This document shows, piece by piece, positions 33,589-41,114 of a DNA stretch of 64,000 bases (within the stretch, counting starts at the first letter, position 1; each line of letters opens with the position of its first letter). The notes beneath the pieces are model-generated. The model saw only the letters and a list, made by a program, of their open reading frames with translations. It had not been told where the DNA came from and did not search any database. Source of the DNA: Salinibacterium sp. NG253 (GTDB taxonomy: Bacteria > Actinomycetota > Actinomycetes > Actinomycetales > Microbacteriaceae). Both the position numbers and the translations under genes were made by a program. Where the stretch lies: assembly GCF_015864945.1 (NCBI RefSeq), contig NZ_JADYWF010000002.1:124001-188000 (forward strand). Reading direction: 5' to 3'.

Positions 33589-36111
33589 ATGAAGTTGGTC
33601 GTTGTTGGAGGAGTTGCTGGAGGCGCGTCGGTTGCAGCCCGCGCGCGCAGGCTAGACGAAAGTGCAGAAATTGTCGTGCTGGAGCGCGGCCATCACGTGT
33701 CATTCGCGAACTGTGGATTGCCCTACCACATTGGTGAAGTCATCACCGAGAGAGACCGACTGCTTCTGCAGACGCCCGAGAGCCTGCGCGAGTCTCTCAA
33801 CATCGAAGTGCGTATCGCGCACGAGGTCACTGCGATTGACCGCCAGGCCAAAACCGTTTCGGTACGCGAGGTCGACACTGGGCGCGAGTATGTCGAAAGC
33901 TACGACAACCTCGCCTTGTGCACGGGGGCGGAAGCCATCCGCCCACCGCTGCCGGGTATCGACCTTTCCGAGGTGCATGTCCTGCGTCGCATCGGCGACA
34001 TGGATGCTATCAAAGCCGAACTCGATGCTGACCTGGAGAAGGCGGCCAGTGGCGCTCGCGGGCCCGTGCGTTGCGTCGTGATCGGCGCCGGCTACATCGG
34101 CCTTGAGATGGCCGAAAACTTGAAGCACCGTGGTGCGCTCGTGGATGTCGTGGAATTGAGCGACCAGATTCTTCCGCCTCTCGACCACGAGATGTCGGTT
34201 CCCGTTGAACACCACCTCCGCAGCCGGGGAATCACTCTTCACCTCTCGACGGGTGCTGCCGCCTTCGCGCCGCGCACCGGCGGAGGAGTAACGGTGGAGC
34301 TCACGAACTCGACCACTCTTGAGGCGGATGTCGTCATCCTGTCGGTCGGAGTCCGCCCGAGCGTTGGTCTTGCGAAGGATGCCGGCCTCGACCTGGGCGA
34401 GCACGGTGGGCTGGCTGTTGACACCCACATGCGCACCTCTGACCCAAACATCTGGGCTGCCGGCGACTCGGTCGAAACCCCGAACACGGTGCTGCCGGGC
34501 TCCTGGCTTGCACCGCTTGCGGGGCCCGCTAACCGCGAAGCGCGCGTTGCTGCCGAAAACATCTGCGGGCGTGACACCGAGTACAAGTCCACTCAGGGCA
34601 CCTCGATTGTGAAGATCTTCGAGATGGTCGCGGGTGGCACCGGCGCGACGGAACGCCAGTTGCTGGCAGCGGGCGTCACCTATCGGGCCGTGCACGTGCA
34701 TCCATCCGGCCACGCTGGTTACTACCCGGGCACCGCGATGATGCACATCAAGCTGCTCTTCACGCCGGACTCGGGAAAGGTGCTCGGCGCTCAAGTCACC
34801 GGTTTTGATGGCGTCGATAAGCGCCTCGATGTTTTCGCCACCGCGCTTCGTGCAGGCCTCACCGTCTGGGATCTCGAAGAACTCGAGCTCGCCTACGCCC
34901 CGCCGTTTGGTTCGGCTAAGGACCCGGTGAACATGGCCGGCTTCGTCGCCAGCAACGTACTGCTCGGCGACCTGAACCTCTGGTACGCGCAGGACTACCC
35001 GCAGGCCACCGAGGGCGCACGCATCATTGACGTGCGCACGCCAGAAGAGTTCTCCATCTTCCACCTGCCCGGCGCCGAGAACGTGCCGCTTGCGACCCTC
35101 CGCACCGACACCGGCGACTGGGATCGGTCAGTAGGCCTGCGTCTCTACTGTTCCGTCGGTTTCCGCAGTTACCTTGCCTACCGCATCCTTGTGCAGCTGG
35201 GATTTACGGATGTCGCCACACTGTCGGGCGGATCCGAAACGTTCCGAGCGTGGCATGAGGTCGAGCCCGACACCGACGGACCGATCGAGCCAGAAACCTC
35301 GTACGCCGAAGCAGCCGAAGCGCTCAACTCGGCTCGTGTCGCGGCGCACGTTGCCAACGGCACCGGTGTTTCGGTGAACCTGGACTGTACGGGCCTCGCC
35401 TGTCCTGGCCCGATCATGAAGCTTGCGACCGAAATGAAGGGGCTCAACCTCGGCGACGAGATTGTCGTGCACGTTTCCGACCCCGGCTTCGCGAGCGATG
35501 CACCCGCGTGGGTGCGCCGCAACGGTCACGAACTCTTGGCCATCGAACCGGAGGGGCCCGGCTATGTGGCCACCATCCGCAAGGCTGGTCCCGAGGCGCT
35601 CTTGCTCGCCGGTGGGGGAGGAGTCGTTGCCGCCCCTGCGAAACCCAAGGTGTCATTTGTGGTGTTCTCGGGCGACCTCGACAAGGTGATCGCCGCGTTC
35701 ATCATCGCCAACGGTGCTGTCTCGATGGGCGAAGAGGTGTCGATGTTCTTCACCTTCTGGGGCCTCAACGCGCTTCGCCAGCAAAAGCCACCGAAGCGTC
35801 AGCGTAAGGCGATGGACAAACTCTTCGCCGGCATGATGCCCGCTGGTGCCGACAAGCTCACGCTCTCGCAGATGCACATGATGGGCGCGGGCACCGCGAT
35901 GATCAAGAAGACCATGAAGAAGAACGGCGTGCACTCGCTACCCGAACTCATGGAATCGGCAATGGCGGGCGGCGCTCGCATCATCGGTTGCACCATGACG
36001 ATGGATCTGCTCGGCATCGCCGAATCTGATCTCATCGAGGGTGTTGAGCTCGGCGGGGTCGCTACGTTCTTGGGCGAGGCCGCTGAATCTACGACGACGC
36101 TGTTCATCTAA
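33589..36111 (+). CDS. CoA-disulfide reductase-like flavoprotein fused to rhodanese, TusA and DsrE domains
   Basis: This 840-residue protein has four sulfur-handling modules in order. Residues 1-445 are an FAD/NAD disulfide reductase of the CoADR family with a single active cysteine C42 (SFANCGLPYHIG) and two G-x-G loops. Residues 465-560 are a rhodanese with C521 in LYCSVGFRS. Residues 590-665 are a TusA-type sulfur carrier (C605 in GLACPGPIMKLA). Residues 685-840 are DsrE/F-like (FVVFSGDLDKVIAAFIIANGAVSMG). It should reduce persulfides or polysulfides and relay the sulfur internally. The chosen ATG opens the flavin fold. A methyltransferase gene follows after 44 bases. Confidence 0.93.
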   Translation: MKLVVVGGVAGGASVAARARRLDESAEIVVLERGHHVSFANCGLPYHIGEVITERDRLLLQTPESLRESLNIEVRIAHEVTAIDRQAKTVSVREVDTGREYVESYDNLALCTGAEAIRPPLPGIDLSEVHVLRRIGDMDAIKAELDADLEKAASGARGPVRCVVIGAGYIGLEMAENLKHRGALVDVVELSDQILPPLDHEMSVPVEHHLRSRGITLHLSTGAAAFAPRTGGGVTVELTNSTTLEADVVILSVGVRPSVGLAKDAGLDLGEHGGLAVDTHMRTSDPNIWAAGDSVETPNTVLPGSWLAPLAGPANREARVAAENICGRDTEYKSTQGTSIVKIFEMVAGGTGATERQLLAAGVTYRAVHVHPSGHAGYYPGTAMMHIKLLFTPDSGKVLGAQVTGFDGVDKRLDVFATALRAGLTVWDLEELELAYAPPFGSAKDPVNMAGFVASNVLLGDLNLWYAQDYPQATEGARIIDVRTPEEFSIFHLPGAENVPLATLRTDTGDWDRSVGLRLYCSVGFRSYLAYRILVQLGFTDVATLSGGSETFRAWHEVEPDTDGPIEPETSYAEAAEALNSARVAAHVANGTGVSVNLDCTGLACPGPIMKLATEMKGLNLGDEIVVHVSDPGFASDAPAWVRRNGHELLAIEPEGPGYVATIRKAGPEALLLAGGGGVVAAPAKPKVSFVVFSGDLDKVIAAFIIANGAVSMGEEVSMFFTFWGLNALRQQKPPKRQRKAMDKLFAGMMPAGADKLTLSQMHMMGAGTAMIKKTMKKNGVHSLPELMESAMAGGARIIGCTMTMDLLGIAESDLIEGVELGGVATFLGEAAESTTTLFI

Positions 36112-36155
36112 CACCGTGCTGATTCTCCACACGCTCTCACTCGCGGGTCGTCCCC

Positions 36156-36788
36156 GTGGGTGAGGGCGGCTGGCGCGAAAAGTTCTTTCGTCAGGGATTC
36201 ATCAAACTGTCTCCGACGATGGATGCCCGGGGTGGCAACACCCACCGTGCTGAACTTTTTCGCGCTATCTCCGGCACCGTGGTCGAGGTCGGCGCGGGAA
36301 CCGGCACCACTTTTCAGCACTACGGTTCGGCGGTGGATTCCGTTCACGCCGTCGAGCCGGATGCCGAACTGCGGTCGATCGCCGAGGCTGCGGCACTGAA
36401 GGCAAGTGTCCCCATCACTGTCAGCGACGGCACCGCAGAAGCGCTGCCCCTCGCCTCTAACAGCTGCGATTGGGTCGTGTGCAGCCTGGTTCTCTGCACG
36501 GTCCCTGATCAACGGGCCGCGCTCGCGGAGTTCACGCGCGTGCTCAAACCGGGCGGGCACCTCGCGTTTTACGAGCACGTGCGTTCGAGCAATCGTGTGG
36601 TCGCGGTGATCGAGGATGCTCTTACTCCTGCCTGGGCTGCAATAGCAGGCGGATGCCGCCCCAACCGCGACACCCTTGCCGCGATTGAAGCCGCCGGTTT
36701 CGAAGTCGATGCCGTCGACCGGTTCGGGTTCTCCCCGCATCCGGTGTCGCCTCCCGTTGCCCATATCTCGGGCACAGCGCACCTGTAG
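36156..36788 (+). CDS. Class I SAM-dependent methyltransferase
   Basis: The 210-residue protein begins at GTG and has the SAM motif VVEVGAGTGTTFQHY (motif I), an acidic end of strand 2 (VHAVEPDAEL), DGTAEALPLASNSCDWVV (motif II) and LKPGGHLAFYEHVRS (motif III). It resembles UbiE/thiol-methyltransferase-like enzymes. The position directly after the sulfur-transfer flavoprotein suggests methylation of a thiol or sulfide as a detoxification step, but this is inference. Confidence 0.9.
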   Translation: MGEGGWREKFFRQGFIKLSPTMDARGGNTHRAELFRAISGTVVEVGAGTGTTFQHYGSAVDSVHAVEPDAELRSIAEAAALKASVPITVSDGTAEALPLASNSCDWVVCSLVLCTVPDQRAALAEFTRVLKPGGHLAFYEHVRSSNRVVAVIEDALTPAWAAIAGGCRPNRDTLAAIEAAGFEVDAVDRFGFSPHPVSPPVAHISGTAHL

Positions 36789-36893
36789 CGGGAGTGCAGC
36801 TTCGCGTCCTGAGGGAGGGCGTTTGCGGTGAAATGTCAGTGGCTGAGGGTAGATTTAAAGAAAATTGGCCGACACGCCGAGACACTACATCTG

Positions 36894-36928
36894 GGGTAAT
36901 GACATGGGTGTCATTACCCATATATAGT
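36894..36928 (+). promoter_or_regulatory. Promoter with a perfect 11-base inverted repeat (micropeptide gene)
   Basis: GGGTAATGACA (36894-36904) and TGTCATTACCC (36909-36919) are perfect 11-base arms around TGGG. The left arm supplies an ATGACA -35 element (36899-36904), and TATAGT (36923-36928) is a -10 element 18 bases downstream. A repressor or activator bound to the repeat would control the small gene that follows. A second nested repeat ATGGGT/ACCCAT lies inside it. Confidence 0.7.
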
Positions 36929-36982
36929 GAAATCTCCGACAAACCGCCGGAAAACTTCTAGAAGACTTTTAAGGAGGATCGA

Positions 36983-37066
36983 ATGGATAACGAAAACGAC
37001 ACCGTTGGCGGATATGCAATTCCCGTCGACCCAATGGATCTTCTGCAGTGCGACAGCTGCCAGTAA
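36983..37066 (+). CDS. 27-residue micropeptide ending in Cys-Asp-Ser-Cys-Gln
   Basis: A perfect ribosome binding site AAGGAGG (36971-36977) lies five bases before an ATG that opens 27 codons and a TAA. The peptide starts MDNENDTVGGYAIPVDPM, is acidic (no Lys or Arg), has no membrane segment, and ends LLQCDSCQ with a C-x-x-C pair at residues 23 and 26. The 10-base palindrome CTTCTAGAAG sits in the 5' leader. It has its own promoter and terminator and no modification enzyme beside it except the upstream methyltransferase. It could be a RiPP-like precursor, a metal- or redox-responsive peptide, a signalling peptide or a leader. I do not recognise it. Confidence 0.75.
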   Translation: MDNENDTVGGYAIPVDPMDLLQCDSCQ

Positions 37067-37098
37067 AAACTTACTGAGCTAACGCCTCACAGAATTTC

Positions 37099-37135
37099 TG
37101 AAGCCCCGGCAGACCTCACGGTCACCGGGGCTTCA
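37099..37135 (+). terminator. Strong terminator hairpin of the micropeptide unit
   Basis: TGAAGCCCCGG and CCGGGGCTTCA are perfect 11-base arms with a 15-base loop, 32 bases after the micropeptide stop codon. No T-run follows. It isolates the small gene from the MaoC-murB operon downstream. Confidence 0.85.
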
Positions 37136-37146
37136 CCCATTTAACA

Positions 37147-37178
37147 GCCGCAACACAATCCGGCCGCAACACATTCCG
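37147..37178. repeat. 16-base tandem direct repeat
   Basis: GCCGCAACACAATCCG is followed at once by GCCGCAACACATTCCG, one base different. It lies between the micropeptide terminator and the first MaoC gene. No function is evident; a binding site for a regulator of the MaoC-murB operon is possible. Confidence 0.6.
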
Positions 37179-37256
37179 GGCCCAATAAACCGGCCCACAA
37201 ACACAACCCCAATTTCACCCACACACGTATCGCCAACATTGCCTAAGCTGGACACC

Positions 37257-37703
37257 GTGCCAGTGAATAAAGAACTAGAAGGCCGGGTCTTCCCGCCCAC
37301 GACCCCCTACCTCGTCGGGCGAGAAAAAGTACGCGAATTTGCGCGCGCCGTCTTCGCTCAAAGTCCGCTCAACCACGACCCCGAAGCCGCCAGAGCAGCA
37401 GGCTTCGCCGATGTCGTAGCACCGCCCACTTTCGCCGTCGTCATCCAAGAAGCAGGCCTCGCCCTTCTCTTGGCCGCCCCCGACACTGGCATCGATTTTT
37501 CTCGCATCGTGCACGGCGAACAAAAGTTCACCTCCACGCGACCTATCGTCGCTGGCGACGAACTCACCGCCATCCTGACCGTCACGAGCATTAAGTCCCT
37601 TGGCGGCAACGACATGATCACCGCCGAAACCGCCATCAGTGATGCCGCAGGCGACCACGTCGTCACCGCGACCTCCGTACTTGTCATGAGAGGCACAGAA
37701 TGA
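37257..37703 (+). CDS. MaoC/FAS1-type dehydratase subunit (HadA-like)
   Basis: The 148-residue protein is a hot-dog fold dehydratase N-terminal domain: YLVGREKVREFARAVFAQSPLNHDPEAARAAGFADVVAPPTFAVV, then IVHGEQKFTSTRPIVAGDEL. It resembles the HadA subunit that pairs with the next gene product to form a beta-hydroxyacyl-thioester dehydratase. The GTG at 37257 is chosen because TAAGCT, a -10 element, ends eight bases before it, giving a nearly leaderless message; a TTG 18 bases upstream is the alternative. It overlaps the next gene by four bases. Confidence 0.85.
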   Translation: MPVNKELEGRVFPPTTPYLVGREKVREFARAVFAQSPLNHDPEAARAAGFADVVAPPTFAVVIQEAGLALLLAAPDTGIDFSRIVHGEQKFTSTRPIVAGDELTAILTVTSIKSLGGNDMITAETAISDAAGDHVVTATSVLVMRGTE

Positions 37704-38107
37704 GCGACCTCGTCGTCGGCCAAGAACTCATCACCGGCAAAGTCACCCTCACCCGCTTCTCGCTCGTGCGCTACGCGGGAGCATCCGGAGACTTCAACCC
37801 CATCCATTACCGGGATGACGTTGCCGCCTCCGTGGGCCTCCCCGGTGTGCTCGCCCACGGCATGCTCACCATGGGCCTCGCCGTGCAACCCGTCATTGAC
37901 TGGATGGGCGACCGCGGCGAACTCGTCGAGTACGGTGTGCGCTTCACTCGCCCTGTCGTCGTCGACGGCAACGGCGGCGTCGTTGTTACTGTCACCGCCA
38001 AGGTTGGCGCGATCGAAGACGACGTGACGCGCATCGACCTCACTGTCAGCGCCAACAACCAAACCGTGCTTGGCAAAGCACAAGTGAGGGTCAAACTTCA
38101 CCAATGA
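37700..38107 (+). CDS. MaoC-family dehydratase subunit (HadB-like)
   Basis: The 135-residue hot-dog protein carries the hydratase-2 motif: YAGASGDFNPIHYRDDVAASVGLPGVLAHGMLTMGLAV, with the catalytic Asp and His in D-F-N-P-I-H. It should supply the active site to the HadA-like partner. It overlaps both neighbours by four bases (ATGA), making a HadA-HadB-murB operon. The same pairing lies upstream of tRNA-Trp-secE-nusG in mycobacteria. Its role could be in fatty-acid or related acyl chain dehydration. Confidence 0.92.
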   Translation: MSDLVVGQELITGKVTLTRFSLVRYAGASGDFNPIHYRDDVAASVGLPGVLAHGMLTMGLAVQPVIDWMGDRGELVEYGVRFTRPVVVDGNGGVVVTVTAKVGAIEDDVTRIDLTVSANNQTVLGKAQVRVKLHQ

Positions 38108-39237
38108 CCGACACCGTTTCCCCCGACAGCACAGCACCTGCTGAGAGCACCGTGCTCGCCGACCTCACCACCATCCGAGTCGGCGGGCCCGCACGCACGC
38201 TAGTGAGCCCCACGACTGAAGTTGAGCTCCTCGAGAGTGTGCGTGCCGTCTGGGAACGCGGCGACGACTGGCTGCTCATCGGCGGCGGCTCCAATATGGT
38301 GATCAGTGACGAAGGATATGACGGCACCGTCATCCACATCGCCACTCGCGGCATCCAAGTCACCAATCAAACGGACACGACCCTCAGCCTCCGCGTGCAG
38401 GCGGGCGAATCATGGGACGCCCTCGTTGCGCGCCTCGTCGCCCGCGGCTGGGGCGGGATCGAAGCCCTCAGCGGCATCCCCGGGTCCGTCGGCGCAGCCC
38501 CCATTCAAAACATCGGAGCCTACGGCCAAGAAGTCGCCAGCGCCCTCACCGGCATTGACTTTCTCGACTACGACAGCGGCGAACTCGTGCACCTCACGAC
38601 GGTCGAACTCGAACTCGGCTACCGCAGCTCCGTCATCAAAAGTGGCCTCGCCGGAGTCGTCGTTGCCGTGTACCTCACCGTCACCGCCTCACCCGCCAGC
38701 ACAGTGCAGTATCCACAACTCGCTACCGCCCTCGGGGTAAACGTCGGCGACGCTGTGCCCCTGCAGCAGGTGCGCGACACGGTGCTCGCCCTGCGTGCCT
38801 CCAAGGCGATGGTGCTCGACCCCAACGAACCAGACTCTGCCAGCTGCGGGTCATTCTTTACGAACCCGATCGTGCCAGAACACATCGCTCGCGGGCTTCC
38901 CGCGGATGCCCCACGCTGGGTTATCGACGACGATCCCGTCACCGACGTTGCGGTTCCGCTCGGCGAAGTACCCGCCCCGCCACCCGCGCCGAAGCCGCGC
39001 CTGGTGAAGCTCAGCGCCGCCTGGCTCATCGAACATTCGGGCGTGAACAAGGGCTTCAGGCTGCCGGGCTCGCGAGCCGCAGTGTCGACGAAGCACAGCC
39101 TCGCGATCGTCAACCGCACTGGCGCGGACGCCACCGAGATTGCAGAACTTTCGCGCTACATCGGTGCGTGTGTGCTCAGCCGATACGGCATCCACTTGCA
39201 GCCAGAACCCGTCGCCGTTGGCGTCGAACTCGCCTAG
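38104..39237 (+). CDS. murB: UDP-N-acetylenolpyruvoylglucosamine reductase
   Basis: MurB reduces UDP-GlcNAc-enolpyruvate to UDP-MurNAc with FAD and NADPH, an early step of peptidoglycan synthesis. The 377-residue protein has the FAD-binding segment TTIRVGGPARTLV, LLIGGGSNMVISD and GWGGIEALSGIPGSVGAAPIQNIGAYGQE. The catalytic serine is in SASCGSFFTNPIV, and the C-terminal part carries LSAAWLIEHSGVNKGFRL and STKHSLAIVN. A Pro-rich insertion (EVPAPPPAPKPR) precedes that last motif, as in other actinobacterial MurB. Its stop codon lies in the first unit of a 9-base tandem repeat. Confidence 0.96.
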   Translation: MTDTVSPDSTAPAESTVLADLTTIRVGGPARTLVSPTTEVELLESVRAVWERGDDWLLIGGGSNMVISDEGYDGTVIHIATRGIQVTNQTDTTLSLRVQAGESWDALVARLVARGWGGIEALSGIPGSVGAAPIQNIGAYGQEVASALTGIDFLDYDSGELVHLTTVELELGYRSSVIKSGLAGVVVAVYLTVTASPASTVQYPQLATALGVNVGDAVPLQQVRDTVLALRASKAMVLDPNEPDSASCGSFFTNPIVPEHIARGLPADAPRWVIDDDPVTDVAVPLGEVPAPPPAPKPRLVKLSAAWLIEHSGVNKGFRLPGSRAAVSTKHSLAIVNRTGADATEIAELSRYIGACVLSRYGIHLQPEPVAVGVELA

Positions 39238-39291
39238 TTCGCCGAACTCGCCTAACTCGCCTAGTTCGCCTAACTCGCCTAACCCGTCTAA
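39229..39291 (+). repeat. 9-base tandem repeat starting at the murB stop codon
   Basis: Seven consecutive 9-base units of the type CTCGCCTAA (variants TTCGCCGAA, CTCGCCTAG, CCCGTCTAA) begin in the last codons of murB. The first unit contains the murB TAG stop. In the coding frame six of the seven units carry a stop codon, so slippage would keep the protein end nearly the same. Confidence 0.85.
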
Positions 39292-39333
39292 CAACGCGCG
39301 CTCACCCGCGAGCCTCGCCTAGCTCAGGCGGCG

Positions 39334-39963
39334 CTACCGAGAGCGGGGCAGCAACCCCAGCTCCATCGCTTTCGTGACGGCCCGCGTGCGGTCCTTCACG
39401 TCAAGCTTTTCGAAGACGTGGATGAGGTGCGTCTTCACGGTAGCCTCGCTCACGAACAGGGCGGCCGCAATCTTTCGGTTGCTGTTGCCCTCGGCCACGA
39501 GCCCCAATACTTGAGTCTCACGATCGCTCAGCGACACCTTCGCGGGCTCGCGCATGCGATTCACGAGCAGCGCCGCAATCGACGGTGCTAACGCGACCTC
39601 GCCCCGCGCGACCGAACGAAGACCGGCCAGAATCTCTTCTTGCGGTGCCGCCTTCAACAGGTAGCCGCTCGCTCCAGCCTCGATGGCGGTCAGAATGTTC
39701 TCGTCGGATTCATACGTGGTGAGGATGAGCACGCGAACGTCGGGGCGAGCGGCCACGAGTTGCGCGGTCGCTTCTGCGCCTCCGAGGCCGGGCATGCGCA
39801 AATCCATGAGCACAACGTCGGGGGAGAGCTGCGTGGCTAGCGCGACCGCCTCGACACCGTCGCTGGCTTCGCCGACAACTTCGATGTCATCCGCCGAGCT
39901 CAGCAGGCCGACGATTCCACTGCGGACAATCGGATGATCGTCAGCAACAACGACACGGATCAT
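39334..39963 (-). CDS. NarL/FixJ-type response regulator
   Basis: The 209-residue protein has a receiver domain (MIRVVVADDHPIVRSGIVGLL, phosphorylated aspartate D54 in VVLMDLRMPG) and a LuxR-type helix-turn-helix at the C-terminus (LSDRETQVLGLVAEGNSNRKIAAALFVSEATVKTHLIHVFEKLDVKDRT). It overlaps the sensor kinase gene by four bases. With the ABC-2 exporter upstream it forms a four-gene sense-and-export operon, probably responding to a membrane-active compound. The 18-base palindrome at 42,913 is a possible binding site. Confidence 0.94.
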   Translation of the reverse strand: MIRVVVADDHPIVRSGIVGLLSSADDIEVVGEASDGVEAVALATQLSPDVVLMDLRMPGLGGAEATAQLVAARPDVRVLILTTYESDENILTAIEAGASGYLLKAAPQEEILAGLRSVARGEVALAPSIAALLVNRMREPAKVSLSDRETQVLGLVAEGNSNRKIAAALFVSEATVKTHLIHVFEKLDVKDRTRAVTKAMELGLLPRSR

Positions 39964-41114
39964 GCAAGAACTTCCTTCGGGATGGTGGCGCGCACGGTGG
40001 TGCCGGCGCCCGAACTGTCGACGTCGAGGCGGCCGTTGACGAGCGCCAAGCGTTCGCTCATGCCCTCAAGCCCAAACCCGGTGCGGGCTGTTGTGGGGTC
40101 GAAGCCGACACCGTCATCGGCGACCGAGACGGTGAGTCCAGTGTCATCGACCGACACCGAGATCGTCGCGCGCGTGGCCGACGCGTGCTTGCGCACATTC
40201 GCGAGGGCCTCCTGAGCGCAGCGCAACACCACCACCTCTGTCTCGCGTTCAATCGCGGGCAGCTGTTCGGCATCCACTGTCACGGTCAGTTGGGTTTCGC
40301 GCGTGTAGCGTTCGGCCAGTCGGTGCAGCGCGCTCGAAATACCGTCACCCGTGAGCCCAACCGGGGCGGATGCCGTCACCAGTGCACGCGCTTCCGCGAG
40401 CGCTGCGCGGGCACTGTCTTCGATCAGCTCGAGTTGTTCGGCTGCGGCAGCAGGGTGGTTGTTGTCGAGTTCGCGCCTGGCTCTTTGGGCAACGAGCACT
40501 AGCCCGGTGAGGTCTTGCGCGATGGTGTCGTGGATTTCGCGGGCAAGCCGCTCTCGTTCGCTGGAGACTCCGGCATCCCGGCTGATGGCGGCGAGCTCGT
40601 CTCGGGTCGATTGCAGTTCGAGCACCAGATCGTGGCGTTGGTCGCTGAGCGTGGAGATCTGCGTGATCCAGAGTCCGAGGGCGAGGCTGAAAAGGAGGGA
40701 GAGGGTAACGATCGTGGTGGTGTAGAGCAGTGCATTTGCGCTGAGACCCATGGTGATGAGAAACCCGATGCCGACAGAGAGGGCGAGGGCGACGTTGCCG
40801 ATGATGGCGTTGCGGGTGCGTTCGGCCAGCACCCAGACGAGCGGGTAGGCAAGCGATTGCAGGGTGGCCATCACGGGCATGAACGCGACGGCGGCCCCGA
40901 CGGTGACCACGAGCACTCCGACATACACGGCGGCGATAGTGGAATTGTCTCTGGCGCGGACGCCGAGGGTGAACCAGGCGAGCGCGAAGGCGGCGAGGGC
41001 CACCGCGGCACCGAGCCGACTACCGGAGCCGTAGCCGCCGGAGCCGACGATGAGCACTGCCATGACCGCCGAAGTGGCGATCACAGCAATGCTCATCCAC
41101 CGAACGAAACCCAT
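39960..41114 (-). CDS. Sensor histidine kinase, DesK/NarX-like (HisKA_3)
   Basis: The 384-residue protein has about five membrane helices in residues 5-155, with short loops and no large external domain, so it may sense the membrane itself. The HisKA_3 motif REIHDTIAQDLTGLVLVAQRARREL contains the phosphorylated H195. An HATPase domain with N-box-like ANVRKHA, VADDGVGFDP and GFGLEGMSERL follows. It is coupled to its regulator (ATGA overlap) and immediately follows the ABC permease with no gap. Confidence 0.93.
   Translation of the reverse strand: MGFVRWMSIAVIATSAVMAVLIVGSGGYGSGSRLGAAVALAAFALAWFTLGVRARDNSTIAAVYVGVLVVTVGAAVAFMPVMATLQSLAYPLVWVLAERTRNAIIGNVALALSVGIGFLITMGLSANALLYTTTIVTLSLLFSLALGLWITQISTLSDQRHDLVLELQSTRDELAAISRDAGVSSERERLAREIHDTIAQDLTGLVLVAQRARRELDNNHPAAAAEQLELIEDSARAALAEARALVTASAPVGLTGDGISSALHRLAERYTRETQLTVTVDAEQLPAIERETEVVVLRCAQEALANVRKHASATRATISVSVDDTGLTVSVADDGVGFDPTTARTGFGLEGMSERLALVNGRLDVDSSGAGTTVRATIPKEVLA

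Noticed and set aside
33700-35064. 454-codon open frame antisense to the sulfur-relay flavoprotein
   Set aside because: Shadow frame; the opposite strand carries flavin-domain motifs through the whole region.
39229-39291. Possible CRISPR or attachment site
   Set aside because: Units of nine bases abut each other directly with no spacers; no integrase or tRNA is adjacent.
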